NCBI RefSeq assembly: GCF_900172325.1
Contig: NZ_FWFR01000001.1
Coordinates: forward strand, 1,938,335-2,002,334
Source: Oceanibacterium hippocampi
Lineage (GTDB): Bacteria; Pseudomonadota; Alphaproteobacteria; Sneathiellales; Sneathiellaceae
Direction: 5' to 3'
DNA: 64,000 nt
The notes beneath the pieces are model-generated. The model saw nothing but the letters and a program-made list of their open reading frames with translations. It did not search any database and was not told where the DNA came from. Shown one piece after another: positions 48,458 through 61,291 of the stretch (position 1 is its first letter; each line of letters starts with the position of its first letter). The translations under genes were made by a program, and so were the position numbers.

Positions 48458-49069
48458 ATGTCGATCGATACCGCTCTTGCACTGACAGGCTTCGCCTTCG
48501 CGATGTCCATCTCGCCGGGGCCGGCGAATTTCCTGCTGCTCGCTTCCGGCGCCAATTTCGGCTACCTGCGCTCGCTGCCGCTCCTGCTCGGCATCAGCCT
48601 CGGATTCCTGGCCATGGTCTTCCTGGTCGGCATGGGTCTGGGCGAGCTGCTCAGGCAGTTCCCGGTCGTCAATGACGTGTTGAAGCTGGCCTGCGCGGGC
48701 TTCGTGCTCTGGCTTGCCTGGAAGATCGCCAACAGCCGGACGATGGGCGGGGGCGAGGGGCAGGCGATGGCCCGGCCGCTCGGCTTCGTGCAGGCGGCAC
48801 TGTTCCAGCTCGTCAACCCGAAGGCCTGGGCGGTCGCCCTGATCGTGACGGTCGGCTATACCGACCCGGACGCCTATCTGACGAGCCTGCTCCTGCTGAT
48901 CCTGTTGTTCGCCGTCGTCAACCTGCCCTCGATCTCGGTCTGGGCGATTTCCGGCGTGGCGCTCCGCCGGCTGCTCGGCGAGGGGCGGCGGATCGTCGTC
49001 TTCAATATCGCGATGGCGCTGTTGCTGGTCGCCTCGATGGTCCCGGTCCTGCTCGGCGGCCACGGATAG
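48458..49069 (+). CDS. LysE family amino-acid exporter
   Basis: A 203-residue inner-membrane protein with about six hydrophobic segments. The LysE/RhtB signature is near the start: MSISPGPANFLLLASGANFGYLRSLPLLLGISLGF (about residues 16-50); QLVNPKAWAVALIV in the middle is the second conserved block. Substrates in the family are amino acids such as lysine, threonine or homoserine; unknown here. ATG 48458 is preferred over the in-frame ATG 48440 because GGGAAGG lies five bases ahead. Divergent from the AraC gene, its likely regulator, and convergent with the threonine-synthase-like gene. Confidence 0.9.
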   Translation: MSIDTALALTGFAFAMSISPGPANFLLLASGANFGYLRSLPLLLGISLGFLAMVFLVGMGLGELLRQFPVVNDVLKLACAGFVLWLAWKIANSRTMGGGEGQAMARPLGFVQAALFQLVNPKAWAVALIVTVGYTDPDAYLTSLLLLILLFAVVNLPSISVWAISGVALRRLLGEGRRIVVFNIAMALLLVASMVPVLLGGHG

Positions 49070-49079
49070 GCTTCGACCC

Positions 49080-50306
49080 TCAAAACCGTGTCCAGTCGAT
49101 GGGGGGCCGGTGGTCGAGCGTTCGGGCGACCGGCGGCATCGGGTACTTGAGCCCGGTCGCGCAGTTGAACAGCACCGCCTCGTCCGCCCTGTCGACCCGG
49201 CCATCGGCGAGCGCCGCGGCATAGGCCGCCGCCGTTGCCGCGCCTTCCGGGCAGAGCAGCAGGCCGTCCTCCCGGGCGATGCGGTCGCGCTCGGCGATGA
49301 TCGCCTCGTCGTCGACGGCGATCGCGAAGCCGCCCGATTCACGGACCGCGCGGAGGATCATGAAATCGCCGACCGCCGCCGGCACGCGGATGCCGGCCGC
49401 GACCGTGTGCGCGTCCTGCCAGAGCGGCGCATGTTCCTCGCCGCGCTCGAACGCCCGCACGATGGGCGCGCAGCCGGATGCCTGGACGGCGACCATGCGA
49501 GGCCGCTTCGGGCCGATCCAGCCGATCGCCTCCAGCTCCGCGAAGGCCTTCCACATGCCGATCAGCCCGGTGCCGCCGCCGGTCGGATAGAAGATCACGT
49601 CAGGGACGCGCCAGCCGAGCTGTTCGGCGAGTTCCAGCCCCATCGTCTTCTTGCCCTCGATCCGGTAGGGCTCTTTCAGGGTCGAGAGGTCGAACCAGCC
49701 GGTCGCCTCCTTGCCCTCGCCGACGATCCGGCCGCAATCGTTGATCAGCCCGTCGACGCGCCAGACCGTGGCGCCCTGCAGCTCGATCTCGGAGACATTG
49801 ACCTCCGGCGTGTCGGCCGGGCAGAAGACCGTCGCCCGGATCCCGGCGCGCGCCGAGTAGGCCGCCATTGCCGCGCCCGCATTGCCGTTGGTCGGCATGG
49901 CGAGATGGCCGAGCCCGAGTTCCTTCGCCATCGAGACGGCGAGCGCTAGGCCGCGCGCCTTGAAGGAACCGGTCGGCAGCCGGCCCTCGTCCTTCACCAG
50001 CACGTTCGGGGCGAAGCGGGCGGGAAGCGGGATCAGCGGCGTCTCGACCTCGCCGAGGCTGACGACATTCTCCGCCCGGCGCACGGGAAGAAACTCCCGG
50101 TAGCGCCAGAAGCCGGTCGGCCGGGCAGCGAGGGCGTCCTTCGTGAGCGCCTTGCCGAGCCCGTCGAGGTCGTAGCGTACGACGAGCGGCCGGCCGGCCT
50201 CCGACAGGCCGTGCAACCGGTCCGCCTCGTAGCGGGCGCCGGTCATCGCGCATTCGAGATGGGTGACGAAGGTCGGCGTTTCGCCGGTTTGTTCGTGATT
50301 TTTCAT
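49080..50306 (-). CDS. Threonine-synthase-like PLP enzyme
   Basis: A 408-residue fold type II PLP protein most like threonine synthase. It has the PLP Lys in PTGSFKARGLALAVS, TNGNAGAAMAAYSARAG, the FYPTGGGTGLIGMWKA glycine loop and LFNCATGLKYP at the C-terminus. The N-terminal zinc-ribbon-like segment of the plant/archaeal type is present only as a remnant (HLECAMTGARYEA, one Cys kept). Normal threonine synthase converts O-phosphohomoserine to threonine; whether this copy is the housekeeping enzyme is uncertain as no other threonine-pathway gene is adjacent. Convergent with LysE. Confidence 0.85.
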   Translation of the reverse strand: MKNHEQTGETPTFVTHLECAMTGARYEADRLHGLSEAGRPLVVRYDLDGLGKALTKDALAARPTGFWRYREFLPVRRAENVVSLGEVETPLIPLPARFAPNVLVKDEGRLPTGSFKARGLALAVSMAKELGLGHLAMPTNGNAGAAMAAYSARAGIRATVFCPADTPEVNVSEIELQGATVWRVDGLINDCGRIVGEGKEATGWFDLSTLKEPYRIEGKKTMGLELAEQLGWRVPDVIFYPTGGGTGLIGMWKAFAELEAIGWIGPKRPRMVAVQASGCAPIVRAFERGEEHAPLWQDAHTVAAGIRVPAAVGDFMILRAVRESGGFAIAVDDEAIIAERDRIAREDGLLLCPEGAATAAAYAAALADGRVDRADEAVLFNCATGLKYPMPPVARTLDHRPPIDWTRF

Positions 50307-50366
50307 CGGGCGAGGATAGCGCGCCCGATTGCAGGCGGGTAGGCGGATGATCGTCCCATCGGGACG

Positions 50367-51101
50367 TCAGTCCAGATACTTGTCCTGGAGCGCGGCGCGG
50401 GCCTTGTCGTCGAGCCCGACATGGGTCGCGAAATAGGCGTCGATGCTGCCGAACCGGCTCTCGATGGCCTCGAAGGCGGTGGCGAGATATTCCTCGTGCG
50501 CCGAGTAGATCGCCGCGACAACGCCCGGGTCGCTGTCCGGCAGGATGCGGTGCGAGGGGTCCCAGTAGCGGTTGGTCAGCAGGTAATCCTCGAACACCGT
50601 CTCGCGCGGCACGCCGAGCGCGGTCAGCACCATCGCCGCCGCCGTCCCGGCGCGGTCCTTGCCGGCGGTGCAGTGGATGACCAGCTTCTCGCCGGCGGCC
50701 AGCCGGTCGAAGATCTGCTTGTAGGCGGGACCGTAGAGCAGCGGATAATGCCGGTAGTTCTCCATCAGGTATTGCCGCGCGAGGTCGGCATGGCTGAGCG
50801 CGCTCTCGAAGGAATCGACGAAGCCCGGACCGGGCCGGGCGTCGAGGCCGAGGGCCAGCACCCTGACCCGGTCGTGACCCTGGAAGCGGGACGGCTCCAT
50901 GTCCCGCTCCTCTCCGTAGCGGAGGTCGCAGGCCGCCGTCACGCCGAGACCGCAGATCGTCTCCATGTCGGCCTCGGTGACCAGGGCCAACGTGTCGGAG
51001 CGGAAGATGGAGCGCCATTTGACGGTCCGCCCGTCAGCCGTCCGGTAGCCGCCGAGATCGCGGAAATTCGAGATCCCCTCGAGCGGGATATGACGCTCCA
51101 T
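50367..51101 (-). CDS. Tyrosine phosphatase-like protein (DSP/LipA type)
   Basis: A 244-residue phosphatase. N-terminal NFRDLGGYRTADGRTVKWRSIFRSD is the typical start of this group, and the P-loop HCTAGKDRAGT carries Cys and Arg of the CX5R active site; the Lys and Asp inside the loop (CTAGKDR) are shared with lipid- and protein-phosphatases of the Y_phosphatase3 family. Substrate could be a phosphotyrosine protein or a phosphoinositide-like lipid. ATG 51099-51101 is preferred over an in-frame GTG seven codons earlier. It lies 40 bp after gcdH on the same strand. Confidence 0.88.
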   Translation of the reverse strand: MERHIPLEGISNFRDLGGYRTADGRTVKWRSIFRSDTLALVTEADMETICGLGVTAACDLRYGEERDMEPSRFQGHDRVRVLALGLDARPGPGFVDSFESALSHADLARQYLMENYRHYPLLYGPAYKQIFDRLAAGEKLVIHCTAGKDRAGTAAAMVLTALGVPRETVFEDYLLTNRYWDPSHRILPDSDPGVVAAIYSAHEEYLATAFEAIESRFGSIDAYFATHVGLDDKARAALQDKYLD

Positions 51102-51141
51102 CACGGGCCTGTCCTCAACCACTTGTGTCGACGGGGCGCCT

Positions 51142-52353
<1,212 letters not shown>

Positions 52354-52444
52354 GGGGCGATCCTCGCATCAGGAAAAAAGCGGTTGTTGTCTCGGTTCGG
52401 GCCGCGTCGTCGTCGGGCGTCGGCGGCGCTGTTGCCGGGCGCGA

Positions 52445-52840
52445 TCAGCGCGGCGGCACGACGGCTGTACTCTCGATCTCGACGCGGGCGCGGTCCTCGA
52501 TCAGGGCGACCACCTGGACGACGCTCATGACCGGGAAATTGCGGCCCATGACCTCGCGCCAGACGGTTCCGATGGTGGGTATGTTGTCGACATATTCGCG
52601 CTTGTCGGTAACATACCACGTCATGCGGGCGATGTGTTCCGGTCCGGCCTCGGCCTCCGCCAGGATCGCGATCGTGTTCTCGAGCGCCTGCCGGACCTGG
52701 TCGACGATATTGTCGCTGACGAACACGCCGTCCGCGTTCCAGCCGATCTGGCCGGCGACGAAGACCGTACGCCCCTCGGCGACGATGCCGTTGGCATAAC
52801 CCTTTGGCCGGGGCCAGCCCGGAGGATTGAGAATCTGCAT
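52445..52840 (-). CDS. RidA family protein (enamine/imine deaminase type)
   Basis: A 131-residue YjgF/YER057c/UK114 trimer-type protein. It has GYANGIVAEGRTVFVAGQIGW near the N-terminus, DQVRQALENTIAILAEAEAG and, at the end, ARVEIESTAVVP, where RidA has the R-x-x-V/I-E-I/V-E segment with the catalytic Arg. Classical RidA hydrolyses reactive enamines made by PLP dehydratases such as threonine ammonia-lyase; this divergent member may be a Rid4-7-type subgroup with another role. Start ATG 52838-52840. It precedes gcdH and may be co-transcribed. Confidence 0.88.
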   Translation of the reverse strand: MQILNPPGWPRPKGYANGIVAEGRTVFVAGQIGWNADGVFVSDNIVDQVRQALENTIAILAEAEAGPEHIARMTWYVTDKREYVDNIPTIGTVWREVMGRNFPVMSVVQVVALIEDRARVEIESTAVVPPR

Positions 52841-52941
52841 AGGGACCGTCCCTCTTCGTACCCGTCATCAGCCGGCGTCCTTGTTAGCCGCTTCCGGTGC
52901 GCCCTGCAACATCGCGGGGCGAACGCGCGGGAGCCGGGTCG

Positions 52942-53178
52942 ATGACCGGCGGGGCCGGCGACGACGGCTATATCGTCGAGTTCTATCGCCTGGGCGGGGC
53001 CGTCAAGGTCACGGCTTTCGACCCGGAAACGCTGACCGAGGTGTCGATCGTCGGCGATCCGAAGGCGGGCGAGGCGGCGCTCGGCCGGGCCGCCGTCGCG
53101 AAACTGGAATATGTCCTTCGCAAGGCACGCGGCAATGGTGGTACGCCGCCGCCGGCCGGACCCGGAATACTGGTATAA
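52942..53178 (+). CDS. Short conserved protein (DUF6898-like) ahead of the liv operon
   Basis: A 78-residue protein with the pattern YIVEFYRLGGAVKVTAFDPETLTEVSIVGDPKAGEAAL (about residues 10-47) then LGRAAVAKLEYVLRKARG, which matches from memory a short family (DUF6898) found in Rhodospirillales next to branched-chain amino-acid transporters. No function is known. ATG 52942-52944 is preferred, giving the family length; a start further up is possible. Its TAA stop overlaps an extended -10 sequence (53171-53179) that could drive the liv genes. Distance to livH is 171 bp. Confidence 0.75.
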   Translation: MTGGAGDDGYIVEFYRLGGAVKVTAFDPETLTEVSIVGDPKAGEAALGRAAVAKLEYVLRKARGNGGTPPPAGPGILV

Positions 53179-53179
53179 T
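53171..53179 (+). promoter_or_regulatory. Extended -10 promoter candidate for livHMGF
   Basis: TGGTATAAT at 53171-53179 is a perfect -10 hexamer with an extended TGn. No good -35 box is seen 17 bases upstream, as is allowed for extended -10 promoters. Transcription would start about 160 bases before livH. The overlap with the stop codon of the short gene makes chance possible, since TAA fixes part of the hexamer. Confidence 0.4.
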
Positions 53180-53349
53180 TCAGCGCCTTGGGGCGCCCCA
53201 TTGAAATTACGCTCGATTGGTGGCCAAATAGCGACGCGCTCGCCTGACAGGGAGGGCACGGGAGGGAATGCAGCAATGCACGAGGTCAACGTGCCGCATT
53301 CCGCGAACGACCGGTTATCGACGAACAGAAGAAGCAAAAGCGCACCCCT

Positions 53350-54264
53350 ATGGCCTATTTTCTGCAGCAGCTCATCAACGGCGTCACGCTGGGCTCGGTC
53401 TACGGACTGATCGCGATTGGTTACACGATGGTCTACGGGATCATCGGGATGATCAATTTCGCCCACGGCGAGATCTACATGATCGGCGCCTTCATCTCGC
53501 TGATCACCTTCCTGATCCTCGGCATCGTCGGCATCACTTTCGTGCCCCTGGCATTGCTGATCGTCCTGATCGTGGCGATGCTGTTCACCTCGATGTACGG
53601 CTGGACGCTGGAACGGCTCGCCTACCGGCCGCTCCGCGGGGCGCCCCGCCTGGCGCCGCTGATCTCGGCGATCGGCATGTCGATCTTCCTGCAGAACTAC
53701 GTGCAGATCCTGCAGGGCGCCCGGGTCAAGCCGATGCAGCCGCTGATCCAGGGCGGGATCGAGCTGATGGAGACCGACGGCTTCATCGTCAATCTCTCCT
53801 ACATGCAGATCATCATCATCCTGCTCACCTTCGTCCTGATGGTCGCCTTCTCGACGCTGATCTCCAAAACCGCGCTCGGACGCGCCCAGCGGGCCTGCGA
53901 ACAGGACCGCGGCATGGCGGCGATGATCGGGGTGAACGTGGACCGGACGATCGCGCTGACCTTCGTCATGGGCGCCGCGCTGGCCGCCGTCGCCGGCCTG
54001 ATGGTGACGCTCTACTGGGGCGTGATCGATTTCTTCATCGGCTTCCTCGCCGGCCTCAAGGCCTTCACCGCCGCGGTGCTCGGCGGTATCGGCTCGCTGC
54101 CGGGGGCAATGCTCGGCGGACTGGCGATCGGCCTCATCGAAGCCTTCTGGTCCGGTTATTTCACGGTCGAATACAAGGATGTCGCCACCTTCGGCATCCT
54201 GGTCATGGTGCTGATCTTCCTGCCGCACGGATTGCTCGGCAAACCCGAAATCGAGAAGGTCTGA
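53350..54264 (+). CDS. livH: Branched-chain amino-acid ABC transporter permease LivH
   Basis: First membrane subunit of the branched-chain amino-acid (HAAT) importer. The 304-residue product has about eight hydrophobic segments and the LivH signatures GVTLGSVYGLIAIGYTMVYGIIGMINFAHGEIYM (about residues 11-44) and, in the second half, RAQRACEQDRGMAAMIGVNVDRTIALTF and GGIGSLPGAMLGGLAIGL, the ATPase-contact EAA-like loop region. It starts the livH-livM-livG-livF run; livM begins three bases after its stop codon. Confidence 0.94.
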   Translation: MAYFLQQLINGVTLGSVYGLIAIGYTMVYGIIGMINFAHGEIYMIGAFISLITFLILGIVGITFVPLALLIVLIVAMLFTSMYGWTLERLAYRPLRGAPRLAPLISAIGMSIFLQNYVQILQGARVKPMQPLIQGGIELMETDGFIVNLSYMQIIIILLTFVLMVAFSTLISKTALGRAQRACEQDRGMAAMIGVNVDRTIALTFVMGAALAAVAGLMVTLYWGVIDFFIGFLAGLKAFTAAVLGGIGSLPGAMLGGLAIGLIEAFWSGYFTVEYKDVATFGILVMVLIFLPHGLLGKPEIEKV

Positions 54265-54267
54265 GCG

Positions 54268-55583
<1,316 letters not shown>

Positions 55584-55587
<4 letters not shown>

Positions 55588-56447
55588 CCAGCGACGGCGT
55601 CCTCCTCCAAGTCGAGAAGATGACCATGCGCTTCGGCGGCCTGGTCGCCATCGACGATCTCTCCTTCGATGCGCGCGACAAGCAGATCACGGCGATCATC
55701 GGGCCGAACGGGGCCGGCAAGACGACTGTGTTCAACTGCCTGACCGGGTTCTACAAGCCGACCGTCGGGCGCCTCGCGCTGAGGCACCCGGGCGGGACCT
55801 TCCTGCTCGAGCAGATGGAGGGCTTCCGCATCGCCGCCCGGGCCAAGGTGGCGCGGACCTTCCAGAACATCCGGCTGTTCGAGCGCATGACGGTCCTGGA
55901 AAACCTGATCGTCGCCCAGCACAACGCGCTGATGCATGCCTCGGCCTGGTCAGTGGCCGGACTGTTCGGCCTGCCGCGCTACCGCCACGCCGAGCACGAG
56001 GCGATCGAGCGCGCCAAGTACTGGCTCGACCGGGTTCGCCTGACCGATCGCGCCGACTGGGAGGCGGGCAACCTGCCTTACGGCGCCCAGCGGCGGCTCG
56101 AGATCGCGCGCTGCATGTGCACCGGCCCGCGGCTGCTCTGCCTCGACGAGCCGGCCGCCGGCCTCAACCCGCGGGAATCGGCGGAGCTGAACGAGCTGCT
56201 GCTCGACATCCGCGAGAGCCAGGGAATCGGTCTCCTGCTGATCGAGCATGACATGAACGTCGTGATGGGGATCTCCGACCACATCATCGTGCTCGATTAC
56301 GGCCGCAAGATCGCCGACGGCAACCCCGAGGCGATCCGCAATGACCCGGCCGTGATCAAGGCCTATCTCGGCGAGGACGAGGAGGATGAGTTGCCCCCCG
56401 AAGTCGCCGCCGATCTTGCCGCGGACGCGGCCCGTCCGGAAGTCTGA
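55584..56447 (+). CDS. livG: Branched-chain amino-acid ABC transporter ATPase LivG
   Basis: ATP-binding subunit. The 287-residue product has Walker A GPNGAGKTT near residue 41, the long LivG-type insertion FYKPTVGRLALRHP to ARTFQNIRLFERMTVLENL, the signature LPYGAQRRLEIARCM (the C-loop is YGAQRR rather than SGGQ, as is usual in LivG), Walker B LLCLDEPAAGLNP and the switch His in LLLIEHDMNVVMG. The C-terminal tail is acidic. It starts inside the end of livM and is followed by livF after 15 bp. Confidence 0.95.
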
Positions 56448-56462
56448 GGCAGGAGCGCGATC

Positions 56463-57173
<711 letters not shown>

Positions 57174-57184
57174 GAGAAACGGCG

Positions 57185-57541
57185 ATGGAAGACATTCTTG
57201 GAACATCGGTCGCCGTCTGGGTCGGCCTCACGCTCTTTCTCTTCGGCGGCGCCGCCTACATGTCCGGCCGGGCGCTTGCGGTGACCTGGCGGCCGTTCTG
57301 GCAGGCGGTGCCCTACATGCTGATGCTCGGCCTGGCGCGCCAGTTCCTGTCCTTCGCGCTGTTCCAGGGGCCGCTGCTGCACCTGGTGAGCTACGTGATC
57401 TCGACCGCGGTACTGTTCGTGATCTGCTATCTCAGCTTCACCTTCAACCGGAACGAGATGATGGCCCGGCAGTACCCCTGGCTTTACGAGCGGTCGGGAC
57501 TGATCGGCCTGCGCGCCAAGAACCACGGCGAGGCCGGTTGA
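57185..57541 (+). CDS. Small membrane protein (DUF6867-like) of the liv operon
   Basis: A 118-residue protein with three or four hydrophobic segments (about 8-30, 45-60, 65-85) and a C-terminal cytoplasmic-looking tail FNRNEMMARQYPWLYERSGL. From memory it resembles the DUF6867 family, which occurs beside liv transporters in alphaproteobacteria; no function is assigned. It follows livF by 11 bp and precedes the binding-protein gene by 164 bp containing a hairpin. The position suggests an accessory part of the importer, though this is inference. Confidence 0.8.
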   Translation: MEDILGTSVAVWVGLTLFLFGGAAYMSGRALAVTWRPFWQAVPYMLMLGLARQFLSFALFQGPLLHLVSYVISTAVLFVICYLSFTFNRNEMMARQYPWLYERSGLIGLRAKNHGEAG

Positions 57542-57587
57542 AGTGCCCATTGCAGCCACGCCTGTCCGTCGTTAAAGTCGTTGTATC

Positions 57588-57607
57588 CGAAGCGGTTATC
57601 CGCTTCG
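57588..57607 (+). promoter_or_regulatory. Hairpin ahead of the liv binding-protein gene
   Basis: CGAAGCGG (57588-57595), loop TTAT, and CCGCTTCG (57600-57607) form a perfect 8-bp stem 46 bases after the upstream stop codon and 98 bases before the next start codon. No T-run follows. It could be an RNA-processing or stability element that sets binding-protein level apart from the membrane subunits; a second imperfect palindrome lies at 57624-57644. Confidence 0.4.
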
Positions 57608-57705
57608 TCCAAAGTCGGGCGGAGGTCCGATGGGCCATCCGACCCGTTCTGTGACAACCTGGATGTCAGGGTCGCAGCTTAGGTAATGATCTCAGGGAGC
57701 AAGAA

Positions 57706-58812
<1,107 letters not shown>

Positions 58813-58836
58813 TCACCGCCACTTCTTGACGCGATC

Positions 58837-58864
58837 AGGGCCCGGCGCAAGCCGGGCCCTTTTT
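58837..58864 (+). terminator. Intrinsic terminator of the liv operon
   Basis: AGGGCCCGGC (58837-58846), loop GCAA and GCCGGGCCCT (58851-58860) form a perfect 10-bp GC-rich stem followed by TTTTT. It lies 25 bases after the binding-protein stop codon. Confidence 0.93.
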
Positions 58865-58967
58865 CGTGCCCGCGATCGACGCCCGCGCGGTCAGCGGCTG
58901 CGCAAACGAAAACCGCCGGGCGCGAGGATCGCGTCCGGCGGTCGTTCTCGAACCGATGGGCCCGCGG

Positions 58968-59423
58968 CTATTCGCGTTTCTTGCGCGGCCGGCGGGCCGG
59001 GGCCTTCGGCTTCTTCAGGCCGAGGCCGATCTTCTTGGCAAAGTCCGAACGCTGTTTGGCATAGTTCGGCGCGACCATGGGATAGTCCGGCGGGAGGTTC
59101 CACTTGGCGCGGTATTCCTCGGGCGACAGATTGAAGTTGGAGCGCAGGTAGCGCTTCAGCATCTTCAGTTTCTTGCCGTCCTCGAGACAGATGATGTAAT
59201 CGTCCGTGACCGAGCGCCGCACCGAAATCGCCGGCTTCTGCTGGACGTCGACCGGTTGAGCGCCTCCGGAATGCGCTTCCTCCAGCGAACTGTGAACGAT
59301 CTTGATGACCTCGGGCAGTTCGGCACTGCCGAGTTCGTTGTTCTTGACGTAGGCGGCGACTATTTGCGCCGTCATGCGCAGCAATTCTTCGCTTGAAAGC
59401 GAATCTTCTTTGATGTCGGTCAT
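58968..59423 (-). CDS. mucR: MucR/Ros family regulator lacking canonical zinc ligands
   Basis: A 151-residue DNA-binding protein of the MucR/Ros group, which regulates exopolysaccharide, motility and virulence or cell-cycle genes in alphaproteobacteria and binds AT-rich sites. The N-terminal oligomerisation region (about 10-30, LLRMTAQIVAAYVKNN) and the core IICLEDGKKLKMLKRYL ... LPPDYPMVAPNYA are clear. Of the four Ros zinc ligands, only Cys79 remains; the others are Asp82, Tyr92 and Phe97 (with Asn96). The C-terminus is a basic tail. Homologues in Mesorhizobium fold without zinc, so function may be kept. A candidate promoter lies upstream at 59471-59500. Confidence 0.93.
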   Translation of the reverse strand: MTDIKEDSLSSEELLRMTAQIVAAYVKNNELGSAELPEVIKIVHSSLEEAHSGGAQPVDVQQKPAISVRRSVTDDYIICLEDGKKLKMLKRYLRSNFNLSPEEYRAKWNLPPDYPMVAPNYAKQRSDFAKKIGLGLKKPKAPARRPRKKRE

Positions 59424-59946
59424 CCCCAGCTTTCCGGAAGATTATCGTTGCTGTTTATATTGAGGTGCCCATAAAAGGCATTGTTTTATAAAGTTGTCAA
59501 ATCGAAATCTGTCGTATTTGGACAAAATTACCTGAACTCAAGCAGAGTCCGGGATGATCAGGTGAGCAATCCTGTTCAATCTCGTCCTCGTCTCACCCTC
59601 GACAACGTAATCGATTGCAGTTGCATTGAAAGTTCACTTCTAAATTGACGCGATTAATTGTGCGCTAAACAAAGTTCGCACGGCTGAGGTGTGGGCTCCG
59701 GCCGCGGCGCGGCAGGAATTGTGGGGTCGTTCCGCCTTCGAACCAGATGTGGTAAGTTCGCCGCCGCTGATTCCGCGCGGTCGCCTGCGCGATGGACATT
59801 GACGAAAGCGTCACGGGCCGTCACTTTGCCGTTTTTCGGCGTTCCGGGACAAGATCCCGCCGGCTGGCCGGCGACGGGGACGACGACGGTGATCGGGGCC
59901 TGCCATGTCGTTGCGGGGCCCGCCAGCAGGGAGCAAACGGATAGCC
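59424..59946. other. AT-rich divergent intergenic region between mucR and glyA
   Basis: About 520 bases without a supportable gene. The part from 59440 to about 59680 is markedly AT-rich (22 G/C in the 60-base line at 59461), as expected for a promoter region bound by MucR itself. A second possible promoter on the plus strand, TTGACG (59645-59650) with TAAACA (59666-59671), has a short 15-base spacer. The remaining GC-rich part (59690-59946) is glyA leader; open frames here look accidental. Confidence 0.5.
59471..59500 (-). promoter_or_regulatory. Candidate mucR promoter
   Basis: On the minus strand a perfect TTGACA (complement of 59495-59500) is followed after 18 bases by TTTTAT (complement of 59471-59476), placing the transcription start about 40 bases before the mucR ATG. 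The surrounding AT-rich sequence would suit autoregulation by MucR. Confidence 0.45.
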
Positions 59947-61257
59947 ATGTCCTCCAGCAGTCAGGCCGCGTCGTTGGACGCGGGGCGCGATTTCTTCGAC
60001 AGCGTTCTCAAGCGCGACGATCCCGAGATCTATGCGGCGATGACCGGCGAGCTCGGTCGCCAGCGCGACGAGATCGAACTGATCGCGTCGGAGAATATCG
60101 TCAGCCCGGCGGTTCTGGCAGCCCAGGGCAGCGTGCTCACCAACAAGTATGCGGAAGGGTATCCGGGCCGGCGCTACTACGGCGGCTGCGAGCAGGTCGA
60201 TATCGCCGAGAGGCTCGCCATCGACCGGGCCAAGGCGCTGTTCGGCTGCGATTTCGCCAACGTGCAGCCGCATTCCGGCTCACAGGCCAACCAGGGCGCC
60301 TTCATGGCGCTGGTCAGGCCGGGCGACACGGTCATGGGCCTTTCCCTGGCGGCCGGCGGGCATCTGACCCACGGCGCCGCCCCGAACCAGTCGGGGAAAT
60401 GGTTCGACGCGGTCCAGTACGGCGTCCGGCGCGAGGATTCGCTGGTCGATTTCGACGCGCTTTCCGACCTCGCCGAACAGCATCGTCCGAAACTGATCAT
60501 CGCCGGCGGCTCGGCCTATCCGCGGATTTTCGATTTCGCCCGCTTCCGCGAGATCGCCGACAATGTCGGTGCCTACCTGATGGTCGACATGGCGCATTTC
60601 GCCGGCCTCGTCGCCGGTGGCGTGCACCCGAGCCCGTTCCCGCATGCCCACATCGTCACCACGACGACCCACAAGACGCTGCGCGGCCCGCGCGGCGGCA
60701 TGATCCTCACCAATGACGAGGCGATCGCCAAGAAGGTCAATTCGGCGATCTTCCCGGGCCTGCAGGGCGGTCCGCTGATGCATGTCGTTGCCGCCAAGGC
60801 GGTCGCCTTCGGCGAGGCGCTGCAGCCGTCCTTCCGGGCCTATGCCCAGTCGGTGAAGGACAACGCGGAACTGCTCGCCTCTGTCCTGCTCGACGCCGGG
60901 CTCGATATCGTCTCGGGCGGAACCGATACCCATGTCGTGCTTGTCGACCTGCGCCCCAAGGGCCTGACCGGCAAGCTCGCCGAGGAAACCCTCGGCCGGG
61001 CCAACATCACCTGCAACAAGAACGGCGTGCCGTTCGATCCGGAGAAGCCGACGATCACGTCCGGCATCCGCCTCGGCAGCCCGGCTGCGACCACGCGCGG
61101 CTTCGGCAAGGCCGAGTTCGCCCAGGTCGGCAACCTGATCGCCGAGGTGCTGGACGGTGCGTCCCGCCATGGCGAGGAAAACGGGGCCGCGGAAGCCTCG
61201 GTGCGTGAAAAGGTCAAGGCGCTCTGCCAGCGCTTTCCGATCTATCCCGAGCTGTAG
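59947..61257 (+). CDS. glyA: Serine hydroxymethyltransferase
   Basis: PLP enzyme interconverting serine and glycine with tetrahydrofolate, the main source of one-carbon units. The 436-residue product has [51 protein letters not shown], the PLP Lys243 in [14 protein letters not shown] and [19 protein letters not shown] 59947 is chosen as the family start; an in-frame ATG at 59905 would add 14 residues. It starts the glyA-nrdR-ribD-ribE-ribB series, an order common in alphaproteobacteria; nrdR begins 34 bp after it. Confidence 0.96.
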   Translation: MSSSSQAASLDAGRDFFDSVLKRDDPEIYAAMTGELGRQRDEIELIASENIVSPAVLAAQGSVLTNKYAEGYPGRRYYGGCEQVDIAERLAIDRAKALFGCDFANVQPHSGSQANQGAFMALVRPGDTVMGLSLAAGGHLTHGAAPNQSGKWFDAVQYGVRREDSLVDFDALSDLAEQHRPKLIIAGGSAYPRIFDFARFREIADNVGAYLMVDMAHFAGLVAGGVHPSPFPHAHIVTTTTHKTLRGPRGGMILTNDEAIAKKVNSAIFPGLQGGPLMHVVAAKAVAFGEALQPSFRAYAQSVKDNAELLASVLLDAGLDIVSGGTDTHVVLVDLRPKGLTGKLAEETLGRANITCNKNGVPFDPEKPTITSGIRLGSPAATTRGFGKAEFAQVGNLIAEVLDGASRHGEENGAAEASVREKVKALCQRFPIYPEL

Positions 61258-61291
61258 GCGGCAGCGGAAGCGAGGCAGGGGGGACCGTTCC

